Source: Paenibacillus polymyxa (GTDB taxonomy: Bacteria > Bacillota > Bacilli > Paenibacillales > Paenibacillaceae). From it: a stretch of 64,000 nucleotides of DNA. The translations under genes and the position numbers were made by a program. Numbering within the stretch: position 1 is the first letter of the stretch; each line of letters opens with the position of its first letter. The stretch spans positions 3,138,001-3,202,000 of the forward strand of contig NZ_CP049783.1 in NCBI RefSeq assembly GCF_015710975.1, read 5' to 3'. The notes below the pieces were generated by a model. That model ran no database searches. It worked only from the letters and a program-made list of their open reading frames with translations, and was not told the origin of the DNA. This document shows, piece after piece, positions 34,850-45,536 of this stretch.

Positions 34850-37800
34850 ATGAAAAAGTGGATATTTCGCTACCGCTACGATATGGCGGCAATCCTATTG
34901 ATGCTGGCTGCGATTGTCGCATATCTTGCCCCCATCTATGGATTAGGACAAATCGTATTCAGTGACATTGCCTTTGGAGCCACCTCTCATCGGTATCTGG
35001 AGGAAATAACCGGGGTATGGAACGAACGATGGTCTACCTCGACCTTGTTCAATGCTCCACGTATCCTATACATCTTGCCCTTCTATGGACTTTCACTATT
35101 ATTTGACGAAAGCGGCCCGGTCTTGCTCAAGTCGTTTATCACAGGCTTGTTATTTGTCTCGGCATTTTCGATGTATGCCTTTGCCAAGCGACTGGTCAGC
35201 GTGTATTATTCACCAAGTTTTACGAAAACCCGTATTTTTGCCATCATGGTTGGTTCGTTGTTTTACGCACTGAATCCGTGGGTTATTTTTCGCATCCAGC
35301 ATATTTATTTGCTCTGTGGGTATAGTTTGTTTCCGTTAATGCTGCGATTCTTTTTCAGTGCGGTGGACCCCAAGTTTCAAATTCAACAAATTAAAAACTA
35401 TCATCCCCATAAGTTGTATCAGCGGAACTGGATTGACCTGTTCCTGCTGGCTGCAGTATTCACTGTTAGTGCTGCGGCCATTCATTATTTTTTCTTCGGG
35501 ATGATTTATTTGGGATTGTTCACCATGTTGCTCCTGCTCAAACTGACCTGGACTCATCGTAAAGCCGGGCGCGCCTATTTACAGCCCTTATACAGTAATT
35601 TTTTGCGTAAAGGCATGATTTTTGGTGTGTTTTTCGGACTGCTTAGTTTTTACTGGTTGTCCCTGTATGTAGGTAGCATGTTGATGGACGCTCAAGCGTC
35701 TCAGCATAATATCAACGTCGTGGATACGTTGTCTCTGTTCAGCCGTAATAGCAGTTTATATAATGTGGGTTATTTACTGAGCTATTGGTGGCCAATGTTT
35801 TCCTTTTCCTCACTGCCTGCGATGTTTTATGTAGGTGGGGGATTCTTATTGCTATTGATCGGATACGCGATGGTGACACGTTCACATAAAAATCCGATCA
35901 TTCTGATCTTCTCGCTCCTTACGCTGTTATTTATGGTTGCAGCGACTGGAACGACATTTCCGTCCATTGCCAAGTGGTTTGTTATTTTGGTTACGAAAAC
36001 CCCTGTGATTGGTTCGGTTTTCCGTGATCCTAACAAATTTATTGGACTGCTTTCCCTTAATTTCGGTGTGTTGCTGACCTTTGGCGTCATTCAATGTATG
36101 GAATGGTTTGGATCATCGCCGCTACAGCGTGTGTATAAAAAGCTGGCGGTTGTTATCGTCGTTTTGTGCCTGGGCGTATATTTTGCTCCCTTGCGTACCC
36201 AGTTCATTGAGGGGTACTACAAGCCGGTACAAGTGCCGAAGGCTTATAGTCAAATGGCTGAAAAGCTGACTGACCCAGATCGTTTTGACAGCAAGGCACT
36301 GTATTTTCCGATTGCTGATAATATGATTCAAAGCTATAACGGAATAGCGACGCCCAAATGGAATAAAGGCAAGACGGCCACCGAGAAGGCAACCGGAGAT
36401 TTTCAGGTATACTCTTCTCCTAAAAATACGATCTTTCATCATGAAGGCAATGATCCCGGTATCACATACTATATGAATTTTCTGCAGTATGTTATGGACA
36501 ACGGACTAAGCTCGCGATTAGGCTGGCTGTTCTCTACCTTTGGGGTCAACCAGTTGGTCTACCATGATGAATATGAAGGACAGGAGAAGCGGCAGGATTT
36601 CCACCTGTCTCAGCTGGAAGGTCAGACCGGGTTGAAACGTACGTATAAGAACGATTTGTTTTCCATATTCAATCTTGATCAGACACCGCCCTATATGAAT
36701 ATTCTTGCAAGTAAAATTGTGACACCTTACGGATTTAGCCGACTGGAGAGCTACAGTCATCTGCCTGGTTTTGATTTCAGCCGCTTTGGCGTGCTGTTCA
36801 GCGCGTTAAAGCCTGAGTTAAACACCATTCAGACGGTCAACAAGGGGGATTATGTGGAGGCAGCCTCCTTTAATGACTTGCTGTTGTCCCAGCTCCCGGC
36901 AGAGGATTACTTGCGGCCTTTTGATGCCATTGAGGATGGTAATGCATTTTTGAAATGGTCAAAAACTTTTGCATCAACCAACGATTGGTTGTGGTATTTA
37001 TCCTCCCAAAATATACGGAACTTCCCGTTTGATATGGAGATGGATGCAGGGATTGCGGTCACCTTCGCCAGTAAGAAGCTGGATGTGGCACCCTATCAGA
37101 TGAGCAGTATTGAAGGCAAAACGGTGCTTGATTTTGACTCTATGCTGAGAACGGAAACCTTTTTCAAGCCTGATAATCCACAGTTGTTCAGTGTGCAGGC
37201 TAACCCCCGAGAGGAATCGAACGACGTGCCGACTCTGCATGGTGAGATTATGAAGGGAGATCCGAGTAATATATGGCAGGTTGCTAGATCGGGATTGCTA
37301 GAAGCCAAGGAAAATAACCCATATCAGTTCCACATCACCGTTTCTGGTCGTGGGACGAACAAAATGCATGTAAAAATGAGGTTTTATGATAAGCAAATGC
37401 GTGAGCTGGGGGTTAGCTATGTTGTGGCGCCTTCAGAGGGATATAATTTTGACAGTGTAAAATTTTACGGGGAATACGTCTCGCCGCCTGGCAGCTATTG
37501 GATGCGAATGGATTTGTTAACCCTCCAGCGTCCGCAGCAAAAAAATTACTGGTGGATTCACGATATTCAGCTGCGTGATTTGGGGAAATACAGCAAGCCC
37601 AACACGTTTACGATGCATAAAAAGATAGACCAGCCTCAAACCTCGCATGTATATGCAAGAGTGTTCATGAATAAGGCAGGCGGGAAAATACAAGTCACAC
37701 TGCCAGATGGAGTGGCTAACATCAAGACCCGTGATGAGGGATTAAACCAATTTCAATGGGTTGATTTGGGAGAACATGTTTTTCCAAAGGGAGATAACCC

Positions 37801-39277
37801 AATCACGGTTAATAACCTGCAAGGCTTTAATGCGGTCAATCAATTTGCGATTGTTCCTGTGGATCAACTGGATCGGTTATCTTTTCCGGTGGAGCAGGCA
37901 TTGAAGCGGGGCAAGCTCTTTTTCACCTTGGAGGCAGAGAACGATTTTAATGCTCAAGGGAATGTGCAGACGGAACGTGCTTTACCTAGACTTAGTATGG
38001 GTCGGGGAATCAGTTACCAAAAAGGGACGTTAAGCAGAGAAGTGGAAGTCGCCAAAACGGGAACCTATGCCACAGCTATTTTGGCTAATTTACCTGCCGG
38101 ATATGAAGGATCGTTAACTATGAAATGGAAGAATGAAGAGACTGGAGAGGTGCTGACCAGAACGATTCGTACGGAGGACTCTTATAAGCGATTACCCGCT
38201 ACCTCTTTATCCGAAAAGCAGGTTATTGAAACGGTGCCCAACCAAGATAGCTTTGCCAAGAAAAGCATACAAATTCCCGGTCTGCTGAACGACTATGGCC
38301 GAGTCGAATTTAAAAATCTGTTCTTAACCAAGGGAAAATATCGCTTAACCCTTGTACTGGACAGTCAGGTGCCGTCATTGAGCCATTTTGCAGATATTCA
38401 TCGAATGGGCGGGCAGGAAGTGATCGTGATGCCTGGGCAGGACACGAAGGAATCATTGAGCACGGATGTTGGTTGTGTAGCAGATATTCGACCTGGCCAG
38501 ACGGATCTATCCATCAAGGACACAGAACTGTCCATCCGTTACGCACCTAGCTATTCTTGTGATTGGAATATTTATGCGTCCAAAAAAATGAAGGCGGAAC
38601 CGCTGCAAGAGTATGCCGTGCAGTTGGATGCACGGTCAGAACAAATTGGAAGCCGGCACATGAAGGTCATTTTCTTAAATAAAGCGTCCCAGGTTCTTCA
38701 AACCTCCTATATTGATGAGGTGGAGGAGAGAGATAAGGAGCAATGGAATCATTATGACCAGATTGTAAAGGCTCCGGCAGGAACCACCATGATGCAGTTT
38801 CAGATTTTAGCGCATGCGCACAAGAAGCAGACGGGCTTATTTCAAATGAAGCAATATTCCATCATCCCTTATCAAGCGATGATTACAGTGGATCAATTTA
38901 CGCTGTTTGAGGGAACGGATATGGATACCTTTTTTATGGCACCACACGCTGCGGAAAGCATTCAGGCTACTCGTGAAAATTCCATGGAACGTAGTTTTAC
39001 GCTATATAATCCAATGCATCAGCAGGTGCTGATCCGGGAGACAGAATCACCCAATCCACTATGGGAGTTCAGGCTGGGTAACGAAAATCAGCGAGCGCGT
39101 CTGTCTGTGAATGGAGTAACTACCGGATTCATAACGAATGGCAGCGGAAACGGTAAGGTTGTCGTTATTCTGGCTTCAGCCTACCGTTTTGGCTGGGTAT
39201 TGTTTGTCATAGGGATCCTGGGCGGAGCAGCTTGTTTTCTTCCATATCGGCGATGGAATAAGCGGAAAATTCCATAA
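34850..39277 (+). CDS. giant polytopic membrane protein, putative GT-C-like glycan enzyme
   Basis: A 1475-residue protein. The N-terminal third (to about residue 450) is multi-spanning, beginning with a basic cytoplasmic tip and a first TM. The loop after it contains FSDIAFGATSHRYLEEITG, where GT-C transferases carry their catalytic acidic residues. The middle and C-terminal 950 residues are soluble and strand-rich, probably outside the cell, and a single TM near the end (about 1446-1465) anchors the tail, followed by RRWNKRKIP. The layout recalls large YfhO- or AftD-like membrane glycosyltransferases, but no close family is recognised. It lies inside the polysaccharide locus. The ATG follows GAGAGGGGG. 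Confidence 0.6.
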   Translation: MKKWIFRYRYDMAAILLMLAAIVAYLAPIYGLGQIVFSDIAFGATSHRYLEEITGVWNERWSTSTLFNAPRILYILPFYGLSLLFDESGPVLLKSFITGLLFVSAFSMYAFAKRLVSVYYSPSFTKTRIFAIMVGSLFYALNPWVIFRIQHIYLLCGYSLFPLMLRFFFSAVDPKFQIQQIKNYHPHKLYQRNWIDLFLLAAVFTVSAAAIHYFFFGMIYLGLFTMLLLLKLTWTHRKAGRAYLQPLYSNFLRKGMIFGVFFGLLSFYWLSLYVGSMLMDAQASQHNINVVDTLSLFSRNSSLYNVGYLLSYWWPMFSFSSLPAMFYVGGGFLLLLIGYAMVTRSHKNPIILIFSLLTLLFMVAATGTTFPSIAKWFVILVTKTPVIGSVFRDPNKFIGLLSLNFGVLLTFGVIQCMEWFGSSPLQRVYKKLAVVIVVLCLGVYFAPLRTQFIEGYYKPVQVPKAYSQMAEKLTDPDRFDSKALYFPIADNMIQSYNGIATPKWNKGKTATEKATGDFQVYSSPKNTIFHHEGNDPGITYYMNFLQYVMDNGLSSRLGWLFSTFGVNQLVYHDEYEGQEKRQDFHLSQLEGQTGLKRTYKNDLFSIFNLDQTPPYMNILASKIVTPYGFSRLESYSHLPGFDFSRFGVLFSALKPELNTIQTVNKGDYVEAASFNDLLLSQLPAEDYLRPFDAIEDGNAFLKWSKTFASTNDWLWYLSSQNIRNFPFDMEMDAGIAVTFASKKLDVAPYQMSSIEGKTVLDFDSMLRTETFFKPDNPQLFSVQANPREESNDVPTLHGEIMKGDPSNIWQVARSGLLEAKENNPYQFHITVSGRGTNKMHVKMRFYDKQMRELGVSYVVAPSEGYNFDSVKFYGEYVSPPGSYWMRMDLLTLQRPQQKNYWWIHDIQLRDLGKYSKPNTFTMHKKIDQPQTSHVYARVFMNKAGGKIQVTLPDGVANIKTRDEGLNQFQWVDLGEHVFPKGDNPITVNNLQGFNAVNQFAIVPVDQLDRLSFPVEQALKRGKLFFTLEAENDFNAQGNVQTERALPRLSMGRGISYQKGTLSREVEVAKTGTYATAILANLPAGYEGSLTMKWKNEETGEVLTRTIRTEDSYKRLPATSLSEKQVIETVPNQDSFAKKSIQIPGLLNDYGRVEFKNLFLTKGKYRLTLVLDSQVPSLSHFADIHRMGGQEVIVMPGQDTKESLSTDVGCVADIRPGQTDLSIKDTELSIRYAPSYSCDWNIYASKKMKAEPLQEYAVQLDARSEQIGSRHMKVIFLNKASQVLQTSYIDEVEERDKEQWNHYDQIVKAPAGTTMMQFQILAHAHKKQTGLFQMKQYSIIPYQAMITVDQFTLFEGTDMDTFFMAPHAAESIQATRENSMERSFTLYNPMHQQVLIRETESPNPLWEFRLGNENQRARLSVNGVTTGFITNGSGNGKVVVILASAYRFGWVLFVIGILGGAACFLPYRRWNKRKIP

Positions 39278-39317
39278 GAAGCAAGCTGCCCGGAGGGAAA
39301 CAGGCGCCACAATATGG

Positions 39318-40013
39318 CTACATCTCGTATTTGTAGCCTCTGCCCCAAACGGTACGGATATGCTGAGGATTTTTAGGATCACGCTCAATTTTTTTGCGGA
39401 GGCTGGAGATATGTACGTCGATGGTACGGTCCAGATAAGCGCCATCTCCGCCTTTGACCCGATCCATCAGCTCGCTACGGGTAAAGACTTTCCCTGGATT
39501 GCTGGACATCTCTTTTATAATAGAAAATTCGATGTGAGTAACTTCGATTTCCTGGTCATCGACCAACAGGCTATGACGGTAATCATTCACCCAAACTCTT
39601 ACCTTTTTAAGCTTTTGGGTTATCGTTCGTGATTCAGTGAGCATGTTGCTACCACTGCGGCGCAGCAAGGCTTTGATGCGGGCATTTAGCTCCCTCAGAC
39701 TGAAAGGTTTGCATAAAAAGTCATCCGCTCCGTCATCCAAAGCCTTTATTCTTATATTCAGCAGGGTGTTATTAGAGATGACGAGCATAGGAACCGTGGT
39801 GAATTGACGGATGTGACTGATTAGCTCAGATTCGACTTTACCGGAAAACATTAGAGCGGTCACAATAATGTCCGGCTTAAAGTGCATTAATGTAGGAATT
39901 GCGAGTTTACAATCATAGATTAGTTCGGTATGATAGCCTTCCTCCTGAAGATGAAGAGCAATCATATCAGCCAAACTTTTTTGATCTTCAAGGATGAGTA
40001 TTTTTATAGGCAT
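39318..40013 (-). CDS. OmpR-family regulator with atypical receiver (no phospho-acceptor Asp)
   Basis: A 231-residue protein. The receiver keeps the acidic pair (E9-D10), a Ser in VISNN and Lys in LCKPF. At the phospho-acceptor position, however, it reads DIIVTALMFSG, with Ala53 where PhoB-type proteins have Asp. The C-terminal winged helix is normal (VTHIEFSIIKEMSSNPGKVFTRSEL, DRTIDVHISSLRKKIE, IRTVWGRGYKYEM). It should bind DNA without standard phosphorylation. The start at 40013 follows AGGAGATG. It is divergent from manC and may control the polysaccharide locus. Confidence 0.85.
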   Translation of the reverse strand: MPIKILILEDQKSLADMIALHLQEEGYHTELIYDCKLAIPTLMHFKPDIIVTALMFSGKVESELISHIRQFTTVPMLVISNNTLLNIRIKALDDGADDFLCKPFSLRELNARIKALLRRSGSNMLTESRTITQKLKKVRVWVNDYRHSLLVDDQEIEVTHIEFSIIKEMSSNPGKVFTRSELMDRVKGGDGAYLDRTIDVHISSLRKKIERDPKNPQHIRTVWGRGYKYEM

Positions 40014-40060
40014 GACTGACATCTCCTGTACGGACAAAGATACCATTAACATGGCATAAC

Positions 40061-40094
40061 TATGTATGTTCTACGATGATACATACTTATGTAT
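40061..40094. promoter_or_regulatory. repeated TATGTAT motifs in the regulator/manC intergenic region
   Basis: TATGTATG (40061-40068), TACATAC (40080-40086) and TATGTAT (40088-40094) form direct and inverted repeats between the divergent genes. They are a possible binding site for the adjacent OmpR-type regulator. Confidence 0.3.
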
Positions 40095-40167
40095 TCGGCA
40101 AAAGCACGAAAAGCAAACAGTCCAATAATGTAAGAAAATATGAATTTAGAGGAAGAAGGTTGCATCT

Positions 40168-41529
40168 TTGCGAATGATTTTATTATCCGGAGGCTCGGGT
40201 AAACGTCTATGGCCCTTATCCAATGTGAACCGTCCGAAGCAGTTTCTTTCCATCCTACGTCATGACGAGCGGCCGGAAAGCATGCTGCAACGGATATGGA
40301 GGCAGTTGGATGAGGCGAATTTGGCAGATCAAGCCTATTTTTCTACGAGTGGAACTCAGGTCGAACTGATTCAGGGACAAATTGGTGGAGACGCTGTAGT
40401 GATTGAGGAGCCGACTCAGCGGGATACCTTCCCGGCCATTTCCTTGGCTACCGCTTACTTGCATGACATTGCAGGTGCATCACGTGACGAGATCGTGGGG
40501 GTCATGCCGGTGGATGGCTATGCGGGGGATGAATTTTTCGAGCATCTGCGCAGGCTTCCTTCCATATTAGAGCAATCAGGAAGCCATATCGCATTGATGG
40601 GGGCTGTTCCAACGGAGCCCTCAGATAAATATGGATATATTGTGCCTTCAGCTCCTTTACTTGACCAGGAATATTATAGGGTGAGTTCATTTGTAGAAAA
40701 GCCCGATCTGATTCGATCTGAAGCCTTGATCCGTGAAGGAGCCTTATGGAACTGCGGAGTGTTTGCTTTTAGACTCGGTTTTTTATTGGATGTGCTGGCG
40801 CAAATGAGTTTACCAGCCGATTATAAAACACTTTCGACAAATTACGCAGACTTGCCTAAAACCAGCTTTGATATTGCGGTAGTAGAGCACACTCGTAAGC
40901 TCTCCGTGCTCCCATATCATGGAGAGTGGAGGGACTTGGGAACGTGGGATTCGTTGGTGCGGGAAGTAAGTTCAAAGCTAAGCGGTCCCGGATATATTTC
41001 GGAAGCATCACATGACTCGCATATCATCAATGAACTGGAAATTCCGGTTAGCATCTGGAATGTCCCAAACATTATTGTTGTTGCTGGGCCGGATGGTGTG
41101 CTGGTTACGGATCGACAATCATCAACAGGAATTAAGGATATGGTGGCAGAAATTGAAATTGGACCGCGTTTTGAGGAGCGATTCTGGGGAAAGCAAACGG
41201 TCTTGTCCCATCAACAAGCGGCAAGCGGGTTACAAACGATCACCAAACGTGTTGTCATTTCGAACGGGAGATTTATCAGCTATCATGAGCATCAGTTCCG
41301 AAAAGAAGTTTGGACCATTGTTTCAGGAACCGGAAGCGTCTGTATCAATGGGATGACACAGACATTCAGCCCTGGTATGGTCATCGTTGTAGAACCTGGT
41401 ACCAAGCATTTTATAGGTGCAGTAGAGGGAGATTTGGAATTCATTGAGTCACAAATCGGACATATCGTATCCGAAACGGATATTATTCGATATGAATTTC
41501 CCGATTCGATTGATGCTCGTACTGTATAA
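40168..41529 (+). CDS. manC: mannose-1-phosphate guanylyltransferase / mannose-6-phosphate isomerase (fused)
   Basis: A 453-residue bifunctional type II PMI-GMP enzyme (ManC/AlgA type) making GDP-mannose. The N-terminal nucleotidyltransferase has ILLSGGSGKRLWPLSN and the sugar-binding SSFVEKPD. The C-terminal cupin has FISYHEHQFRKEVW and MVIVVEPGTKHFIGA. The TTG at 40168 is 8 bp after GAGGAAGAAGG; ATG 40174 is the alternative. It supplies GDP-mannose to the glycosyltransferases of this locus and ends at a terminator. Confidence 0.9.
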   Translation: MRMILLSGGSGKRLWPLSNVNRPKQFLSILRHDERPESMLQRIWRQLDEANLADQAYFSTSGTQVELIQGQIGGDAVVIEEPTQRDTFPAISLATAYLHDIAGASRDEIVGVMPVDGYAGDEFFEHLRRLPSILEQSGSHIALMGAVPTEPSDKYGYIVPSAPLLDQEYYRVSSFVEKPDLIRSEALIREGALWNCGVFAFRLGFLLDVLAQMSLPADYKTLSTNYADLPKTSFDIAVVEHTRKLSVLPYHGEWRDLGTWDSLVREVSSKLSGPGYISEASHDSHIINELEIPVSIWNVPNIIVVAGPDGVLVTDRQSSTGIKDMVAEIEIGPRFEERFWGKQTVLSHQQAASGLQTITKRVVISNGRFISYHEHQFRKEVWTIVSGTGSVCINGMTQTFSPGMVIVVEPGTKHFIGAVEGDLEFIESQIGHIVSETDIIRYEFPDSIDARTV

Positions 41530-41636
41530 TGCGCCTGCAATATAGGAACAGATGGGTGTAAACAAGGCTTATCCGAAGCGAGTGAAGAGCGCTAGGAACT
41601 ATTTTTAATCAGCTTGATGATTTGGACATCCTTAAT

Positions 41637-41676
41637 AAAAGGTATTCATGCGTTGTTCGCTTGAATACCTTTTTTG
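41637..41676 (+). terminator. intrinsic terminator after manC
   Basis: AAAAGGTATTCA and GCG pair with CGC and TGAATACCTTTTTT across a short loop. Confidence 0.85.
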
Positions 41677-41720
41677 CATGAACAACTCTATTATTCTCAA
41701 TGAAATGGATAAAAAAGAGG

Positions 41721-42236
41721 TTATAAAATGAGTTTTTTGGAGGTTAGCCATTCTTTTACGGCATCTGTACTGAGATCTCTTTTTGGCGTCCATTCTATTT
41801 TATCCACCTGCTTGCCGTTCCTGAATTCTGCAATCGTGGGGGTGTATTTTACGTTGTAATCTGCTTTGAACTTATTCCATTGGGATTTGTCCTTATGAAT
41901 TTTGTGAACGTTTAAAAAAGTAATTTTGGAGCCCAGATTATACTGTTCAATCATCTTGTTAAAGTTAGGCTCAAACCGATTGCAGTCGCCACAACTGGGT
42001 CTGCCAACATAGACAAATACACTTTGATCCTGCTGAATCAATTGTTTAAAACCATCCATTGTAACCGCATTCAAGTGGTCATATATTTCGGGGTAATTGC
42101 TTTTGCTCGCTTGGATCTCTTTATCTTTCTGCTGAACTACCTGCTCCAGGTCTTGAAATTTAACTACAGCTGAAATAGCGATACCAATGATAAGCAACAC
42201 AATGACACTTAACCCGGCGATATATCCTTTTTTCAC
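41721..42236 (-). CDS. membrane-anchored thioredoxin-fold protein
   Basis: A 171-residue protein with an N-terminal transmembrane anchor (about residues 5-25), a short coiled-coil stalk, and a thioredoxin fold. The active site is C82-G-D-C85 in GRPSCGDC and the cis-Pro loop is YTPTIAEF. The orientation suggests an extracytoplasmic thiol-disulfide role, similar to bacteriocin-accessory or PedC-like thioredoxins. No adjacent partner gene is apparent. Confidence 0.8.
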   Translation of the reverse strand: MKKGYIAGLSVIVLLIIGIAISAVVKFQDLEQVVQQKDKEIQASKSNYPEIYDHLNAVTMDGFKQLIQQDQSVFVYVGRPSCGDCNRFEPNFNKMIEQYNLGSKITFLNVHKIHKDKSQWNKFKADYNVKYTPTIAEFRNGKQVDKIEWTPKRDLSTDAVKEWLTSKKLIL

Positions 42237-42320
42237 AGAAATCCTCCTTTTTTTACAATCTCAAACTTACAATATATGATATTTCCATTTTTCGCTGTAA
42301 CACTTGTCTCATGATGTATA

Positions 42321-42355
42321 AAAAAATAAGCTTTCCATTAGGAAAGCTTATTTTA
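42321..42355 (-). terminator. terminator after bglP
   Basis: AATAAGCTTTCC pairs with GGAAAGCTTATT across 4 nt, with a T6 run on the - strand. Confidence 0.8.
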
Positions 42356-42371
42356 GTCTGAAAGTTAAACG

Positions 42372-44240
<1,869 letters not shown>

Positions 44241-44330
44241 TTAAGTGTTATTCTTGCTACTGATAGGATTTACCGTTTACATTTGTTGCTGAGATGCGCC
44301 GGCGTGCATCTTTTTTAACCTTGTAAACAA

Positions 44331-44406
44331 GAAAAACCTAAACTCGTGGTGAAAACTGCGCACTCCTCCTATAAGGGAACGTCGATTTCACCATCAGTTT
44401 AGGTTT
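44331..44406 (-). terminator. leader terminator of bglP (antitermination-controlled)
   Basis: On the - strand, AAACCTAAACT and GGTGAAA pair with TTTTCACC and AGTTTAGGTTTTT, a long hairpin ending in T5. The upstream arm overlaps the RAT by six bases, so the two structures exclude each other. Confidence 0.85.
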
Positions 44407-44430
44407 TGCCTGCCTTACCAGTCACAATCC
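44401..44430 (-). promoter_or_regulatory. RAT antiterminator site before bglP
   Basis: On the - strand, GGATTGTGACTGGTAAGGCA followed by GGCAAAACCT matches the LicT/SacT ribonucleic antiterminator consensus. LicT binding here should prevent the 44331-44406 hairpin. Confidence 0.9.
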
Positions 44431-44454
44431 ATGAACGATGGGGATATAAAGTTT

Positions 44455-45303
44455 TTAGCCTGATATGTTATTACGCTCAGTTACCCGATGAATGTGAATC
44501 GTTAGATATACATACTCATCTTTGCTTAAATATTGATCATATGTTTTTTCCAGATACTCATTAATTTTTTGGGCACAAGCAAAAGCCTCGGTATATGTTT
44601 GCTTTACCTGGTTGTACAAAAATTCTTCACCACTGTGAATAACCTCTTTGCGAATCACTCGCATTGCAAAATATTGCAAATGGGTCAAAAATCTCGAATA
44701 GCTAAAAGAAGACTCATCCAGCACAATCCCGTAATGATACGTAATAATATTCAATATGTGTTGGACAATCTCAGTCATTTTTAGTGTAGCCTTCATTTCG
44801 TTACCGTCGATCCGCGCATTCACCATATGCAATGCGATAAATCCCGCTTCGTCTTCGCCCAATTTTACACCGAGCGTATTTTCAATTTTTTGTAGAGCAT
44901 CCAGCCCAACTGCAAATTCTTTTTTGTAAAAGCGTTTAATTTCATACAGCATCGCGTTTTTGAGTGCCAATCCTTTTTCTTCCCGCTGTATGGCAAAATG
45001 AATATGGTCGGTCAATGTTAAATAAATGTTATCACTTAACTCCGTATCCAGCACTTCGGCTGCATGGGTCACGATTTCATTCACGACCTCCAGATGAGAC
45101 ACAGGAATATCGTTTAGCAGCTCAGTTAGTCTGGCCGTGAACTCGTTTTCATTTAACATGAAAATCTTATCTATTTTATGATCATCGACTTGGTCCCCAG
45201 CCACCTTTTTGAAGGAAATACCTCTTCCCATGACGATGACCTCTTTGCCTTTATCGTTTTTAGTCAACAGGACGTTGTTATTGAGCACCTTCTCAATAAT
45301 CAT
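44455..45303 (-). CDS. licT: BglG/LicT family transcription antiterminator
   Basis: A 282-residue RNA-binding antiterminator. The CAT RNA-binding domain is residues 1-55 (IIEKVLNNNVLL, VMGRGISF). PRD1 and PRD2 follow with the regulatory histidines in DHIHFAI, IALHMVNAR, FLTHLQYF and LTIHIHRV. PTS-dependent phosphorylation of these sets activity. The start at 45303 follows GGGAGGGGG. It lies upstream of bglP and has its own RAT/terminator leader, so it probably autoregulates. Confidence 0.94.
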   Translation of the reverse strand: MIIEKVLNNNVLLTKNDKGKEVIVMGRGISFKKVAGDQVDDHKIDKIFMLNENEFTARLTELLNDIPVSHLEVVNEIVTHAAEVLDTELSDNIYLTLTDHIHFAIQREEKGLALKNAMLYEIKRFYKKEFAVGLDALQKIENTLGVKLGEDEAGFIALHMVNARIDGNEMKATLKMTEIVQHILNIITYHYGIVLDESSFSYSRFLTHLQYFAMRVIRKEVIHSGEEFLYNQVKQTYTEAFACAQKINEYLEKTYDQYLSKDEYVYLTIHIHRVTERNNISG

Positions 45304-45331
45304 TGAAGTTCCCCCTCCCATCCTTTACCAA

Positions 45332-45419
45332 TAAAAAATGCCCAAGCACAATTCAACACTATTGTTAGCAATAGCACTCAATTGAACTCAGGCATTGCCC
45401 GCATCACCGGTCACAATCC
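45332..45419 (-). promoter_or_regulatory. RAT/terminator leader of licT itself
   Basis: On the - strand, GGATTGTGACCGGTGATGCG then GGCAATGCC (45392-45419) is a variant RAT. An overlapping long imperfect hairpin, ATGCC...CTATTG with CAATAG...GGCAT and a T6 run, ends near 45332. LicT would therefore promote its own synthesis. Confidence 0.75.
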
Positions 45420-45433
45420 TTCGATATAGTGCT

Positions 45434-45461
45434 ATTGTAGCACAAAAAAAAGCGATTTCAA
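45434..45461 (-). promoter_or_regulatory. promoter of licT-bglP
   Basis: On the - strand, TTGAAA (45456-45461) and TACAAT (45434-45439) are 16 bp apart, just upstream of the licT leader. Confidence 0.7.
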
Positions 45462-45536
45462 CATATTTTATTCTCTTTCGACAAAAAATATTTCATATCA
45501 AGGCCCATTTGCCTAATTTGCAAGTCAATTGTGCCC

